Part shown: piece by piece, positions 1 through 9,934 of the stretch | Numbering within the stretch: the stretch's first letter is position 1 | Layout: each line of letters opens with the position of its first letter | NCBI GenBank assembly: GCA_963747105.1 | Contig: CAVVEC010000006.1 | Location: 228,217-292,216, forward strand | Direction: 5' to 3' | Source: CAVVEC01 sp963747105 | GTDB taxonomy: Bacteria > Acidobacteriota > Terriglobia > Terriglobales > Acidobacteriaceae | Length of the DNA: 64,000 nucleotides | Notes under the pieces: generated by a model | What the model was told of the DNA's origin: nothing | Seen by the model: the letters and a program-made list of their open reading frames with translations, nothing else | Databases searched by the model: none | Position numbers and translations under genes: made by a program

Positions 1-81
1 TCCGGCATCGCTCAAGAAGCCAGCGCAGAAATAAAAGAACCGACCGATGCGGCTGGCCGCATCCGTTGGCAACAAAATTGA
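1..81 (+). CDS. C-terminal end of an unidentified gene (partial)
   Basis: Frame 1 is open from the window edge for 26 codons and stops at TGA 79-81; the last residues read RIRWQQN. It ends 24 nt before the next same-strand start. No domain can be recognised in so short a tail, and a 26-codon open frame could be chance. Confidence 0.4.
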   Translation, partial: SGIAQEASAEIKEPTDAAGRIRWQQN

Positions 82-105
82 TTTTCTAAAGAGGACATTC
101 CACCG

Positions 106-3100
106 ATGATTGCACGTCCACGCTGCCTCCACTATCTGAAATCGTCCCTGAGGCTACTCGCGCTTACGTCGTCTCTACTGCTGATCGGTTTGCCGAATAC
201 CGCTCCCGCCCAGGAGGCGGTCAAGTTCGATGCCGCCACCATCTCCGGGCTGCCGATTCGCAATATCGGCTCCGCGACCATGAGCGGGCGCATCGCCGCG
301 GTCACCGCGATGAATGAAAATGGCCGGCTGACCGTCTTTGTCGGCTCCGCCAGCGGCGGCGTATGGAAGTCGGTCAACGGTGGCACAACGTTCAAGCCAG
401 TATTCGACCGTCAATCCGTGCAATCGATCGGCGCGGTCGCAATCGATCCCTCGAATCCGAAGATGGTCTGGGTGGGAACGGGCGAGGCGTGGACCCGAAA
501 CACAGTCTCCATTGGCGACGGAATTTACAAGTCCACCGACGGCGGCGAGAACTGGACCAACATGGGTTTGAAGGACTCGGAACACATCGCCAAGATCCTC
601 ATCGACCCCAAGGATAGCAGCACCGTCTATGCCTGCGCCGTCGGCCACATTTGGAATGACAATGACGAGCGCGGCGTCTTCAAGACCTCGGACGGCGGCA
701 ACACCTGGAGGAAAGTTCTGGCCGGAGCCAACAGTTCCACAGGTTGCGGCATGATCGCCATGAGCCCCGCGGAGCCCAAGACTCTATTTGCCTCGATGTG
801 GGATTTCCGGCGTCAGGGCTGGACCTTCCGCTCCGGCGGACCCGGCAGCGGACTCTATCAGTCCACCGATGGTGGCGAGCATTGGACGGAATTGAACGAC
901 AGCAACAGCAAAGGCTTGCCCGAAAAACCCTGGGGACGAATCGCGCTGGCGGTCGCACCTTCCAAGCCTCAGGTGGTTTATGCCATGATCGAATCCAAGA
1001 AGAGCGCCCTGTTTCGCTCGGATGATGGCGGCAAAACCTGGAACCGCCTGGACGCCAGCCAATTCGTGATCTGGCGGCCTTTTTATTTTGCCAACCTGAT
1101 TGTGGACCCCAGGAATGAGAACAAAATCTTCAAACCCGACGGCCCATTGCTGCTCAGCGTGAACGGCGGGAAGAGCTTTAGCTCTGTTGCCAACGCCCAT
1201 GGCGATCACCACGACGTGTGGATCGATCCCGACAATCCCAACATCGTTTTCACCGGAGATGACGGCGGTTTGTGGCGCAGCGAGGACGGCGGAACCCGCT
1301 GGAAGCACCAACTCAACCTCCCGGTTTCGCAGTTCTACCACGTCAGCATAGACAATGCGAATCCCTATCACGTTTACGGCGGCCTGCAGGATAACAGTTC
1401 CTGGGTCGGAGACTCGTCTTATCCTGGCGGAATTCCCAACTCCCGCTGGGAAAATATGTACGGCGGCGATGGCTTCTGGATGTTCGAGGATACCGCCGAT
1501 CCCGACTATATCTATGCCGAAAGCCAAGGTGGCGAGATTGGCCGCGTCAACCGCTACACCCACGAAAGCCGAAGTATCAAGCCTCTTCCCAACTACAACG
1601 AGAAGAAGTTGCGCTTCAACTGGAACACGCCGATTCACATGAGTCCTAATGAGAAAGGCACCATTTACATTGGGGCGCAGTTCCTGTTTCGATCGCGGGA
1701 TCATGGACAGTCGTGGGAGCGCATCTCTCCCGACCTCACCACCAACGATCCGGAAAAGCAGAAGCAGGAAGAGTCTGGCGGCGTTACGGTGGACAACTCT
1801 TCGGCGGAGATGCATACCTCCATCTACTCCATTTCGGAATCTCCCAAGAACGGGCAGATCATCTGGGTGGGGACCGATGACGGCAATCTGCAGATCACCC
1901 GCGATGGCGCCAAGACTTGGGCTAATCTGGTGGGAAATGTCCAAGGACTTGCCAAGAACTCCTGGGTCTCTACCATCGAGGCCAGCCGCTTCGACGAAGC
2001 TACCGCGTATGCCACTTTCGACCGCCATACCTTCGGCGATATGAAGCCCTACGCTTACAAAACCACCGACTACGGGAAGACGTGGACTTCGCTGAATGTG
2101 CAGGAAAATGGCGTCCTCGGCTACGCGCACGTGATCAAGGAAGACACCGTCGATCCCAATCTGCTTTTCCTGGGAACGGAATTCGGTCTTTGGATCTCGG
2201 TGGACGGCGGCCAACGCTGGGCGCAGTATAAGAGCACCGATTTCCCGGCGGTTGCGGTGCGTGATCTGGTCGTACATCCGCGAGAATCGGATCTCGTGCT
2301 AGCGACCCATGGCCGCGGCATGTGGATTATTGACGACATTTCCCCCCTGCGTGCGCTCACGCCCGAGTTGATGGCCAAGGACGCCGCCCTCATCACCGGC
2401 CCACCGCTGGTCCAGTATTTGAATGCCAACGGAGGTTGGCCGGAAGGCGACGAAACTTTCACCGGCCCCCGCCGGCCGACCGATGCCTTCATCACCTACT
2501 ATCAGAAACATCGGCACATCTTCGGCGACTTGAAGATTGAAATCTTCGATGAAGACGGCAAGCTGGTGGACACCATTCCCGGCACCAAACATCGCGGTCT
2601 TAACCGCGCCACCTGGTCCATGCAGCTCAAGCCGCCGATCGTTCCACCTGCGGCCACCGCACTGTTCTCCGCCTCCCAGGGTCCGCGCGTGCTTCCCGGC
2701 GCCTATACGGTCAAGATGACCAAGGGAGATCAGGTCTATACCGCGCCGCTCAAGGTCGTACTCGATCCCCGCGCCAAGTTCACCCTCGAAGACCGCAAGG
2801 CGCAATTCGACCTGGCCATGAAGCTCTACAAACTCCTTGGTCACATGAGTTACGCCGTGAACGCCATTGAAGGAGTACGCGACTCGGCCTCCGCAGGCGC
2901 TGCCAAGTTGCCGGAAAAGGATCCCCTGCGTGCCCGTCTTTTGCAGCTCTCCAAAGACCTCGATCAACTTCGTTCCAGAATTGTGGCCACCAAGGAGGGC
3001 GGCGGCATCACGGGAGAAGAGCGCATCCGGGAACACATCGGCAGGCTGTACGGCTACATCAACAGTTATGAGGGGCGTCCCGCCGATTACCAGGTCGCCC

Positions 3101-3258
3101 GGACGGACTCGCTTGCTCACGAACTGGAAGACGTCATTGCTGACTTCCGCAAGATGACGGACAAAGAGCTGTCCGGGATCAACGCCGCGCTGCAAAAGAA
3201 GAAACTCGATGCGATCTCGATATTGACCGAGGCAGACTGGCAAAGGCAGCACCAGTAA
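106..3258 (+). CDS. Secreted VPS10/sortilin-like BNR-repeat beta-propeller protein
   Basis: The 1050-aa protein has an N-terminal signal peptide of about 36 residues ending near APAQEA. The body carries many Asp-box (BNR) repeats of the type SxDGGxTW: STDGGENWT, TSDGGNTWR, SDDGGKTWN, SEDGGTRWK, TTDYGKTW and SVDGGQRW. These are typical of sortilin/VPS10 ten-bladed or paired propellers. From about residue 800 it changes to an Ig-like segment (ATWSMQLKPP, LPGAYTVKM) and then a helical tail. Such proteins are often labelled glycosyl hydrolases, but no catalytic residues are visible and the substrate is unknown. GAGG at 91-94 supports the ATG at 106. Antisense frames of 497 and 348 codons inside it are coding shadows. 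Confidence 0.9.
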   Translation: MIARPRCLHYLKSSLRLLALTSSLLLIGLPNTAPAQEAVKFDAATISGLPIRNIGSATMSGRIAAVTAMNENGRLTVFVGSASGGVWKSVNGGTTFKPVFDRQSVQSIGAVAIDPSNPKMVWVGTGEAWTRNTVSIGDGIYKSTDGGENWTNMGLKDSEHIAKILIDPKDSSTVYACAVGHIWNDNDERGVFKTSDGGNTWRKVLAGANSSTGCGMIAMSPAEPKTLFASMWDFRRQGWTFRSGGPGSGLYQSTDGGEHWTELNDSNSKGLPEKPWGRIALAVAPSKPQVVYAMIESKKSALFRSDDGGKTWNRLDASQFVIWRPFYFANLIVDPRNENKIFKPDGPLLLSVNGGKSFSSVANAHGDHHDVWIDPDNPNIVFTGDDGGLWRSEDGGTRWKHQLNLPVSQFYHVSIDNANPYHVYGGLQDNSSWVGDSSYPGGIPNSRWENMYGGDGFWMFEDTADPDYIYAESQGGEIGRVNRYTHESRSIKPLPNYNEKKLRFNWNTPIHMSPNEKGTIYIGAQFLFRSRDHGQSWERISPDLTTNDPEKQKQEESGGVTVDNSSAEMHTSIYSISESPKNGQIIWVGTDDGNLQITRDGAKTWANLVGNVQGLAKNSWVSTIEASRFDEATAYATFDRHTFGDMKPYAYKTTDYGKTWTSLNVQENGVLGYAHVIKEDTVDPNLLFLGTEFGLWISVDGGQRWAQYKSTDFPAVAVRDLVVHPRESDLVLATHGRGMWIIDDISPLRALTPELMAKDAALITGPPLVQYLNANGGWPEGDETFTGPRRPTDAFITYYQKHRHIFGDLKIEIFDEDGKLVDTIPGTKHRGLNRATWSMQLKPPIVPPAATALFSASQGPRVLPGAYTVKMTKGDQVYTAPLKVVLDPRAKFTLEDRKAQFDLAMKLYKLLGHMSYAVNAIEGVRDSASAGAAKLPEKDPLRARLLQLSKDLDQLRSRIVATKEGGGITGEERIREHIGRLYGYINSYEGRPADYQVARTDSLAHELEDVIADFRKMTDKELSGINAALQKKKLDAISILTEADWQRQHQ

Positions 3259-3426
3259 GGAACTTCGGCAACTCCGGAGGGCGCCGCTTATCGCGAGCCG
3301 GACTAAGCATGGCCCGGTACCCTCAAAAGTAAGCCAAACGGACAACCGGAGCTTAATGTTGACGTGGGCTCACCAAGCAGGCATTTAAGCGTCTAACTGG
3401 AAGTCAGTCCAATCGGAGGATCTTCG

Positions 3427-3780
3427 ATGAAGCTCCTTTACCTCCTGACCGCATTGCTGGGGCTGAGCGCAGCCAGCATAGCGTTAGCCCAAGAGCAACC
3501 ATCGCAACGGGCCGAGGACTTTTCCATCCTGCCCGGGCTGAACTTCAAGTCGCTGACCGATCGTGCCAGCCAATACCATCTGCCTCCAAATTCCTCAAAC
3601 CGACGCGATCTCGCGAGCAGTCAATCAGCGGCGGACACCGTTTGCTATACCATGCGCAGCTACTTGGTCGAACGCGAAGATCCGCGGTCCGACGTCACCA
3701 GGTTTGCCGGCTACAAGAAATGCCTGCCAGCTTCCAAGGTGCAGTTGAAAACCACCCCGGCTGCCGCGCCTAATCCATGA
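3427..3780 (+). CDS. Small secreted protein of unknown function
   Basis: The 117-aa product starts with a clear signal peptide (MKLLYLLTALLGLSAASIALAQ) with likely cleavage after ALAQ. The mature part is short, polar and Ala/Pro-rich at the end, with two Cys (DTVCYTM and KKCLP) that could form a disulphide. CGGAGGA at 3415-3421 is a good ribosome-binding site for the ATG. It stands alone between the propeller gene and the histidine-kinase gene, on the same strand. I do not recognise a family. Confidence 0.75.
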   Translation: MKLLYLLTALLGLSAASIALAQEQPSQRAEDFSILPGLNFKSLTDRASQYHLPPNSSNRRDLASSQSAADTVCYTMRSYLVEREDPRSDVTRFAGYKKCLPASKVQLKTTPAAAPNP

Positions 3781-4061
3781 ACAAGCTGGACGCAGAAGTA
3801 CAGGGCCAACCGGACAATTCCAAGTTGGCAGTCGGCCACGCGTAACCCAGTCTTTTGAACTCCCACGTCCGCCTCCCGGGCCTCAAGCTCCAACCAATCA
3901 CGCCGATTATGTAATCCATTGGCCGTAATGCCATCGCTTGAGCTCAATGGCATCTTGGCGCGGTCGGGGTGAAACCGTCAGAACAGGAGGGAACCGAGCC
4001 TTTCACGGGCTGGAGAGCCAGTTCTGGGCGGGTTCGGGAATTTGCTTCACAAGGAGAAACC

Positions 4062-5619
4062 ATGAGTGATCAACCGACCCATGTCCTGCTTATTGAAGAC
4101 AACCCCGGCGATGCCGACCTGGTGCGCTTGCGCCTGGTGGAAGGCGACGCTGCCGTGAACGTGAACCGGGTGGAGCGGTTGTCCGACGGACTAGCGGCGA
4201 TGGCCAAGCAGTCGCCCTCGGTCGTGCTGCTGGACCTGAATCTTCCCGACAGCCACGGCGCTGCGACTTTTCGCACCGTACTGGAGAAGGCGCCAAATGT
4301 GCCCGTCGTAATCCTGTCGGGGCAAGACGATGAAGCGCTGGCGATCAAGGCGGTTCATCAGGGGGTGCAGGACTACCTGGTTAAAGGCGACCTCACCAGC
4401 CACCATCTGGAACGCGCCATGCGCTACGCCATGGAACGGCAAGCGCTGCTCCGTTCGCTCGAAATCAGCCGGCGCGCAGCAACTGGAGTTCAAGAATCAA
4501 TTCCTGTCCCATGTTTCGCACGAGCTGCGTACACCCCTGACTTGTATTCACCAGTTCGTGACCATCCTGCTGGACGGCATCGCCGGGGACCTGAATGCCG
4601 ACCAGCGCGATCACCTGCGAACTGTTTTGAAAAGTGTGAACCAGTTGAGCGCCATGGTCCACGATCTGCTGGAGGCGACCCGGGCGGAATCTGGAAAACT
4701 CCGCATCGAACCTCATTGCATCGTGCTCGGCACGCTCATCCAGCAGGCAGTTTCCATGATGACCGCGACGGCCAAGGAAAAGCGCGTCGGCCTCGAAATG
4801 GCCTCGGACGCCAGGATTCCCTTGGTCTACGCCGATCCCGATCGTGTGCTCCAGGTGCTCATCAACCTTCTCGAAAACGGCATTAAGTTCACACCCCCCG
4901 ACGGATCGGTCATGGTGAAAGCCTGCCTGGTGGATGCCGACCCGAATTTCGTCTACCTCTCGGTGTCCGACACCGGTCGTGGCATCAGCCAGGAAGCAAG
5001 GGCCTTGATCTTTGAGCGCCTGTACCAGGACCCCAATGCTGTGGACGACAATCGCGCCGGGCTGGGCCTGGGTCTGTATATCGCCAGGGAAATAGTCCAA
5101 CGCCATGGGGGGCGAATTTGGGTTGCGAGTGAGCCCGGACACGGCAGCACCTTCTCCTTCACGTTGCCGTTGTACTCGCTGCCAAAACTGCTCTTCCCAG
5201 TCGCCACGCACCAGAACCAGTTGCGCGACACCTTTGTCCTGGTCAAGGTGGAAGTGACGCCGCTACTGACGCCTCTCCGGGGCAACTGGAAGGAGACCTG
5301 CCAAAAGTGTTTCGACATCCTGAGCCGTTGCGTTTATCTCGACAAGGATCTGGTCCTCCCCGCCATGGGAAATACAGGAACGGTCGAGACTTTTTTTGTG
5401 GTGGCATCCACCGATGTGGAACGCGCTGAAATCATGATGACCCGCATTCGGGAGCAGATTGAGGCGGGCGCGGACCTGAAGACCGGTGGTCTTTTAGAAG
5501 TATCGGCCACAGCCTTACCCAGGCCTTCCGCCGAGGCTGGCAAAACGCTGGAGGAACTGGTGGAGGCACTCGCGGATAGCGTTACCACGAATGTCCACCA
5601 GGCTCTTGCAGCAGAATGA
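4062..5619 (+). CDS. Hybrid response regulator-histidine kinase (one frameshift)
   Basis: ATG 4062 follows AAGGAG at 4051-4056. The first ~135 residues are a CheY-like receiver (HVLLIEDNPGDADLV, phospho-acceptor Asp in VVLLDLNLPDS, Lys in DYLVKGD). At about 4475-4480 the frame moves by one base (an extra G in the CGGCGCGCAG run would explain it). The second frame then gives the HisKA H-box (SHELRTPL, His at 4519), N-box (VLINLLENGIKF), G1 (DTGRGIS) and G2 (GLGLGLYIA). A C-terminal extension of about 140 residues after the ATPase domain is not recognised. Receiver plus kinase in one chain fits a phosphorelay sensor. The single-domain regulator 58 nt downstream is the likely partner. The shift is probably a sequencing error; two separate overlapping genes is the alternative. 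Confidence 0.82.
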
Positions 5620-5677
5620 AGTTCCGACAGGCAAGCAATCACGCACGACCGCAGTTAACCGGAAAAATGGAGGAAAC

Positions 5678-6076
5678 ATGGACAATCCAAAGATTCTGAT
5701 CGTTGATGACGACCCCGATTTGAGGCGGGCTTTGAAAATCCGTCTGCGAGCCAACCACTACGACACTATTCACGCCGGCGATGGCTACTCGGCCATCGCG
5801 GTGGCCCAGAAAGAGCGCCCCAATCTGATTATTCTTGACCTCGGGCTGCAGGCAGGCGACGGTTTCGTGGTCCTGGAGAGGCTGCAGAACAGCGATGTCC
5901 TGTCACGCATCCCGGTCATTGTCTTGACCGCCCGCGACCCGCAATCCAACGAAAAAGAGACGCTGGCAGCGGGCGCGGCGGCTTTCTTTCAGAAGCCGGC
6001 AGACAACAACGAACTGTTGGAGGTAATTCGCGCCACCCTGGTGGATCCCCGCCCGGTGACGGCTTGGCCCTGCTAG
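5678..6076 (+). CDS. Single-domain response regulator (CheY-like receiver)
   Basis: The 132-aa protein is a lone receiver domain: acidic pocket ILIVDDDPDLR, phospho-acceptor Asp in LIILDLGLQAGDG, conserved Thr in VIVLTARD and Lys in AFFQKPAD. There is no output domain. GGAGG at 5669-5673 places the start at ATG 5678 rather than further upstream in the same frame. It follows the hybrid kinase on the same strand and probably receives or shuttles its phosphate. Confidence 0.88.
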   Translation: MDNPKILIVDDDPDLRRALKIRLRANHYDTIHAGDGYSAIAVAQKERPNLIILDLGLQAGDGFVVLERLQNSDVLSRIPVIVLTARDPQSNEKETLAAGAAAFFQKPADNNELLEVIRATLVDPRPVTAWPC

Positions 6077-6441
6077 CGGCTCGACGAAGTGAGCGTTGGT
6101 CCCGACGCGGAAGAAGTTGCTCGGGTCCCATTCTGCTGATCGTTCGGGAAGTCGTAGTTCTCCCAAGATCGCGCCCGCGAAACGATGCGTCGCGGCCCGC
6201 GATCAATGGGCGCCCGGGACAGAGCGTTAGCGAGTGTCTTTGCTGAATCAGCTTCGGTGCTCTTCAGTCAATAAGCCCGGGAGTGTCTTCACGGCGGTTG
6301 GGCCTTTGACGGGGATCAGCGTCGGTCCGCAACCAGGCGCGATGACGGTGCGCAAAAGTCTGCACATTGACTTGCAGTCTGCGCCGGGGCACAATTCCTG
6401 ACTGGCATCCCATCCTGCCGCGTTTTGATCGGGGTAATTCC
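6077..6441. other. Intergenic stretch, nothing recognised
   Basis: About 365 nt between the receiver gene and the FG-GAP gene. Short open frames on both strands have no start with a ribosome-binding site and no recognisable motif. I see no tRNA, strong terminator or repeat. Confidence 0.5.
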
Positions 6442-8406
6442 ATGAGAATGGCGCGCACGACATTGTCTTTCGGCCTGCTCCTAGGAATCTCGCTGTCTGC
6501 AAACGCCACCGACCAGGGTGGCATGAGCGTGGCGAGTCTGCCGCCAAGCGCGCAGTCCAAAATTTGGGCCGCTATGGGACGTGACATCTCCGCTTACCAC
6601 GTCCAAGCCACGAAGTCTGGTTTCGAGGTTGCGAACTCGAATCAGAAGCTGACTGCTGATTTCACCAAACGAGGCGTGAAAATACGCACCGGAAACGTGC
6701 GCTGGCAAATGAGGTTGCGCGGTTACGGTTATGGCTCAGCGCTTAAGACGGCAGGATTCATCGCCCCAAGCGCCAGTGTGAATCGTGTGGAGTACCGGCG
6801 TGGCGCGATGACGGAGTGGTATGTCAACGGTCCAGGTGGACTGGAACAAGGATTCACCCTGGCCGAGCCCCCAGGCCGCCGGGTCGGTGAGCCGCTGATG
6901 ATCGCGTTGGCGACTTCGGGAGACTTGAAGGCCACGGTCGATCGAGACCGCGCGGGCGTAATCCTGACCGATCCTTCGCGGAGAGTGAGATTGCATTACA
7001 ACGGCCTGACTGCTTGGGATGCGAGGGGAAGGGAGTTGCAGGCAAGCCTGCAAATGCGGGATGAACAGTTGCTGCTCGAGGTCAACGATACCGCAGCAAC
7101 CTATCCGGTACGGGTTGATCCCTGGGTGCAACAGGCGAAGTTAACGGCATTGGACGGAATGACTGGCGACCAACTCGCGACCTCGGTTTCCATCGACGGG
7201 GATACGGTGGTGGTGGGAGCGTTTTCGGCCACCGTGGGCAGCAATTTCGCGCAAGGCGCGGCGTACGTATTCGTCATGCCGCCGAGCGGCTGGGCGAGCA
7301 TAACCCAGACCGCCAAGCTGACCGCGTCGGATGGGTTGTCCAATGATCAGTTCGGCAGTTCGGTCGCGGTGAGCGGGAAGGTCGTGGTGGTGGGTTCCCC
7401 GTACGCGGCGATTTCCAGCACGAACTGCTCGAGCACCGGCAACGTGTGCTTTAACCAGGGTGCAGCTTACGTCTATGTAGAGCCGTCGGGCGGCTGGGCG
7501 GATACGACGGAGACGGCCAAACTGACCGCGTCGGATGGAGTAGCCGGCGATGAGTTGGGTTACTCGGTAGGCATTGACAGCAGCACGGGCACCATCGTGG
7601 CGGGTGCGCCGAATGCCGCCGTCGGTTCCGGATGTCCGGCCAGCCCGTGCACCTATGTGCAAGGGGCCGGGTATGTGTTTGTCCAGCCCCAGAGTGGGTG
7701 GGCCAACATGACCCAGACGGCCAAGCTTACCGCTTCTAACGGCAGTTCGGATGACGGTTTCGGCCAGTCCGTCGCCATCTCGGGCACTACCGCAGTGGTA
7801 GGAACGCCGTACGCGGGAATCGGTACCACGTACGCCCAGGGCGCCGCTTATGTGTATGTCGCACCGCAAGCCGGTTGGAGCAACATGACTGAGACGGCGG
7901 AACTAACCAATGAGACTGGGAAGGCCGGTGATCAGTTCGGCTGCTCGGTCAGTATTGACGGGAGTACGGCCACCGTCGCAGTGGGGGGATTGGGCTCGGC
8001 ACTGGGCTCTTCTTATCAGCAGGGGGCCGCTTATGTGTATGTCATGCCTACAGGTGGCTGGACAACAACCTCGACTGCGACGGCCGATTTCACGGCTTCC
8101 GATGGGGCGATACGCGACCAGTTCGGCACCTCGATTTCAATTAACGGAGGCACGCTGGTGGTCGGTGCGCCGAACGCAACCATCGGTTCCAATGCCAGTC
8201 AGGGCGCAGGGTATGTATATCTTGAGCCCAGCGGCGGCTGGATAACTACGTCAACGTTCAATGCGAAGGTAAGCGCTGCGGACGGAGCGGCAGGAGACAG
8301 TCTGGGCACTTCGATCGCAGTCAGCGGCAGCACGCTGGTGGTGGGCGCGCCCTTGGCCACAGTTTCCGGCGGTCAATCCCAAGGTGCCGGCTATGTTTTC
8401 CAGTAG
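6442..8406 (+). CDS. Secreted FG-GAP/integrin-alpha-like beta-propeller protein
   Basis: From ATG 6442 (MRMARTTLSFGLLLGISLSANA, a signal peptide) the product is 654 aa. After a ~210-residue N-terminal domain ending at YPVRVDPW come seven repeats of about 60 residues with the pattern TASDGxxxDQFGxSVxIxG, then VVVGAPxA, then QGAAYVYV. This is the FG-GAP arrangement found in seven-bladed integrin-like propellers. It is probably exported; no membrane anchor or enzyme motif is seen. An upstream in-frame ATG would put 25 extra polar residues before the signal peptide, so 6442 is preferred. The repeats are closely similar at DNA level and could mislead assembly. Confidence 0.85.
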   Translation: MRMARTTLSFGLLLGISLSANATDQGGMSVASLPPSAQSKIWAAMGRDISAYHVQATKSGFEVANSNQKLTADFTKRGVKIRTGNVRWQMRLRGYGYGSALKTAGFIAPSASVNRVEYRRGAMTEWYVNGPGGLEQGFTLAEPPGRRVGEPLMIALATSGDLKATVDRDRAGVILTDPSRRVRLHYNGLTAWDARGRELQASLQMRDEQLLLEVNDTAATYPVRVDPWVQQAKLTALDGMTGDQLATSVSIDGDTVVVGAFSATVGSNFAQGAAYVFVMPPSGWASITQTAKLTASDGLSNDQFGSSVAVSGKVVVVGSPYAAISSTNCSSTGNVCFNQGAAYVYVEPSGGWADTTETAKLTASDGVAGDELGYSVGIDSSTGTIVAGAPNAAVGSGCPASPCTYVQGAGYVFVQPQSGWANMTQTAKLTASNGSSDDGFGQSVAISGTTAVVGTPYAGIGTTYAQGAAYVYVAPQAGWSNMTETAELTNETGKAGDQFGCSVSIDGSTATVAVGGLGSALGSSYQQGAAYVYVMPTGGWTTTSTATADFTASDGAIRDQFGTSISINGGTLVVGAPNATIGSNASQGAGYVYLEPSGGWITTSTFNAKVSAADGAAGDSLGTSIAVSGSTLVVGAPLATVSGGQSQGAGYVFQ

Positions 8407-8443
8407 TCAGTTTTTCGCTGTTCGACGCAAGGGAGGTGGGGAT

Positions 8444-9688
8444 TTGCGACGATTCCTGTTTCTGTTGTTGCTGGCAATCAGTAGTTCTGCGCGGACCATG
8501 CCCATCCAGCACGTCGTGATTATCATCAAGGAGAACCGCTCCTTTGATCACATGTTTGGAACTTTCCCCGGCGCCAACGGAGCCACCACGGGCATGGCAG
8601 GTTCCAAGAAAATCGCTTTGGGTCATGCCCAGCTAGTGCAGGGTAAGCTCGCTCACGGCTGGGGCAATTCCATAGCAGCCATAGACAGTGGCAAGATGGA
8701 TGGCTTCTACCGTTACGCGCCACATTACGCCGCCTACGTTCAATTTCAACAGACTGACATTCCGAACTACTGGCTGTATGCGCAGAATTTCGTTTTGGCC
8801 GACAATTTCTTCTCCTCGATGTATGGCGGAAGCTTTCCCAATCATTTGTATTTTGCGGCGGCAGATTCAGACGACATTAGCGACAATCCCACGGGGGAGA
8901 CGAACAAACCCGCAGCCTGGGGTTGCGATTCGAACCCGGGAACTACGGCTCCAACCAAAGACCCAGTCACAGGGCAGTACGGGCACGTATTTCCCTGTGT
9001 TGATATTCCGACTTTGCCCGATGAACTGAACGCCGCCGGGCGGACCTGGCGCTACTACTCGGCTACCTCGACCCAGTACGGTTACATCTGGTCGGTGCTG
9101 GATGCCATTAATCACATCCGCAATGGCGATCAGTGGGATACCAATGTTTTGCCGGTGAACAATTTCGCAGATGATGTGCAAACCCAACTGGCGGATGTGA
9201 CCTGGATCACTCCGCCGGGCAACTATTCCGATCATCCGGGTCCCAAGCTCAACCTATGTGTGGGAGAGGGCTGGTCGGTGCAGATCATTAACGCCATCAT
9301 GAACTCGCCGTTTTGGAATTCCACTGCGATTTTCCTGGTGTGGGACGATTTTGGCGGATTCTATGATCATGTTCCCCCGCCCACGGTGGATTATTTTGGC
9401 GTGGGAATCCGGGTTCCTTTGCTGGTGATCTCTCCGTATGTGAAAGCGGGAACGGTGCAGCACGGACTCACCGAGGTTAGCTCGCTACTGAGATTCTCGG
9501 AGAAGGTATTCAACTTGCCGCCTATCACCCAGCGCGACAAGCAAGCAAACGACCTGATGGACATGTTTAACTTCAACCAGCAGCCGCTGTCGCCCCTGAT
9601 CCTTACCCCGCGGCAGTGTCCTCGACTGAGTGATTCAACGGCTGGGCAGATGCTCGAAGGTGATGACGGCGATGATGACGGAGATTAA
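8444..9688 (+). CDS. Phosphoesterase family protein (phospholipase C / acid phosphatase-like)
   Basis: The protein matches the bacterial phosphoesterase family (PF04185): the N-terminal motif HVVIIIKENRSFDHMFG supplies the metal/nucleophile region, followed by YGGSFPNHLYFAA, WRYYSA and the C-terminal FLVWDDFGGFYDHVPPP and RVPLLVISPYVK. TTG 8444 is chosen because GGGAGG (8431-8436) lies just upstream and the product then opens with a signal peptide (LRRFLFLLLLAISSSA). ATG 8384 in the same frame would overlap the preceding gene by 23 nt. The last residues are strongly acidic (EGDDGDDDGD). It is probably a periplasmic or secreted phosphodiesterase; substrate unknown. Confidence 0.85.
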   Translation: MRRFLFLLLLAISSSARTMPIQHVVIIIKENRSFDHMFGTFPGANGATTGMAGSKKIALGHAQLVQGKLAHGWGNSIAAIDSGKMDGFYRYAPHYAAYVQFQQTDIPNYWLYAQNFVLADNFFSSMYGGSFPNHLYFAAADSDDISDNPTGETNKPAAWGCDSNPGTTAPTKDPVTGQYGHVFPCVDIPTLPDELNAAGRTWRYYSATSTQYGYIWSVLDAINHIRNGDQWDTNVLPVNNFADDVQTQLADVTWITPPGNYSDHPGPKLNLCVGEGWSVQIINAIMNSPFWNSTAIFLVWDDFGGFYDHVPPPTVDYFGVGIRVPLLVISPYVKAGTVQHGLTEVSSLLRFSEKVFNLPPITQRDKQANDLMDMFNFNQQPLSPLILTPRQCPRLSDSTAGQMLEGDDGDDDGD

Positions 9689-9934
9689 TGCTCGCCGGCA
9701 ACCGGAGCCCAACCTGCGCACGGGAAAGAAAATATCCGCCATCTAGCCTTGACGAACCCCTACGGCAACGTGCCACCCCAATTTGCCAGTAGTGTGGGCT
9801 AAATCCATCGTTGACATAGGGCTATGACTTTCGTCAAGACGCTGGTTTGGGCCATTCTGAGGCTCAAATCGCGCCAAAATTAGTACGGAATCGTACAGCA
9901 AAGAGGCCGTGTTACCGAGCGGGGTAAGGGTGGA

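Noticed and set aside
784..2277. 497-codon open frame on the minus strand inside the VPS10-like gene
   Set aside because: It is an antisense shadow of a clearly coding gene with signal peptide and BNR repeats; no start signal or recognisable domain.
2299..3345. 348-codon minus-strand frame over the 3' end of the VPS10-like gene
   Set aside because: Antisense shadow; low-complexity translated content and no ribosome-binding site.
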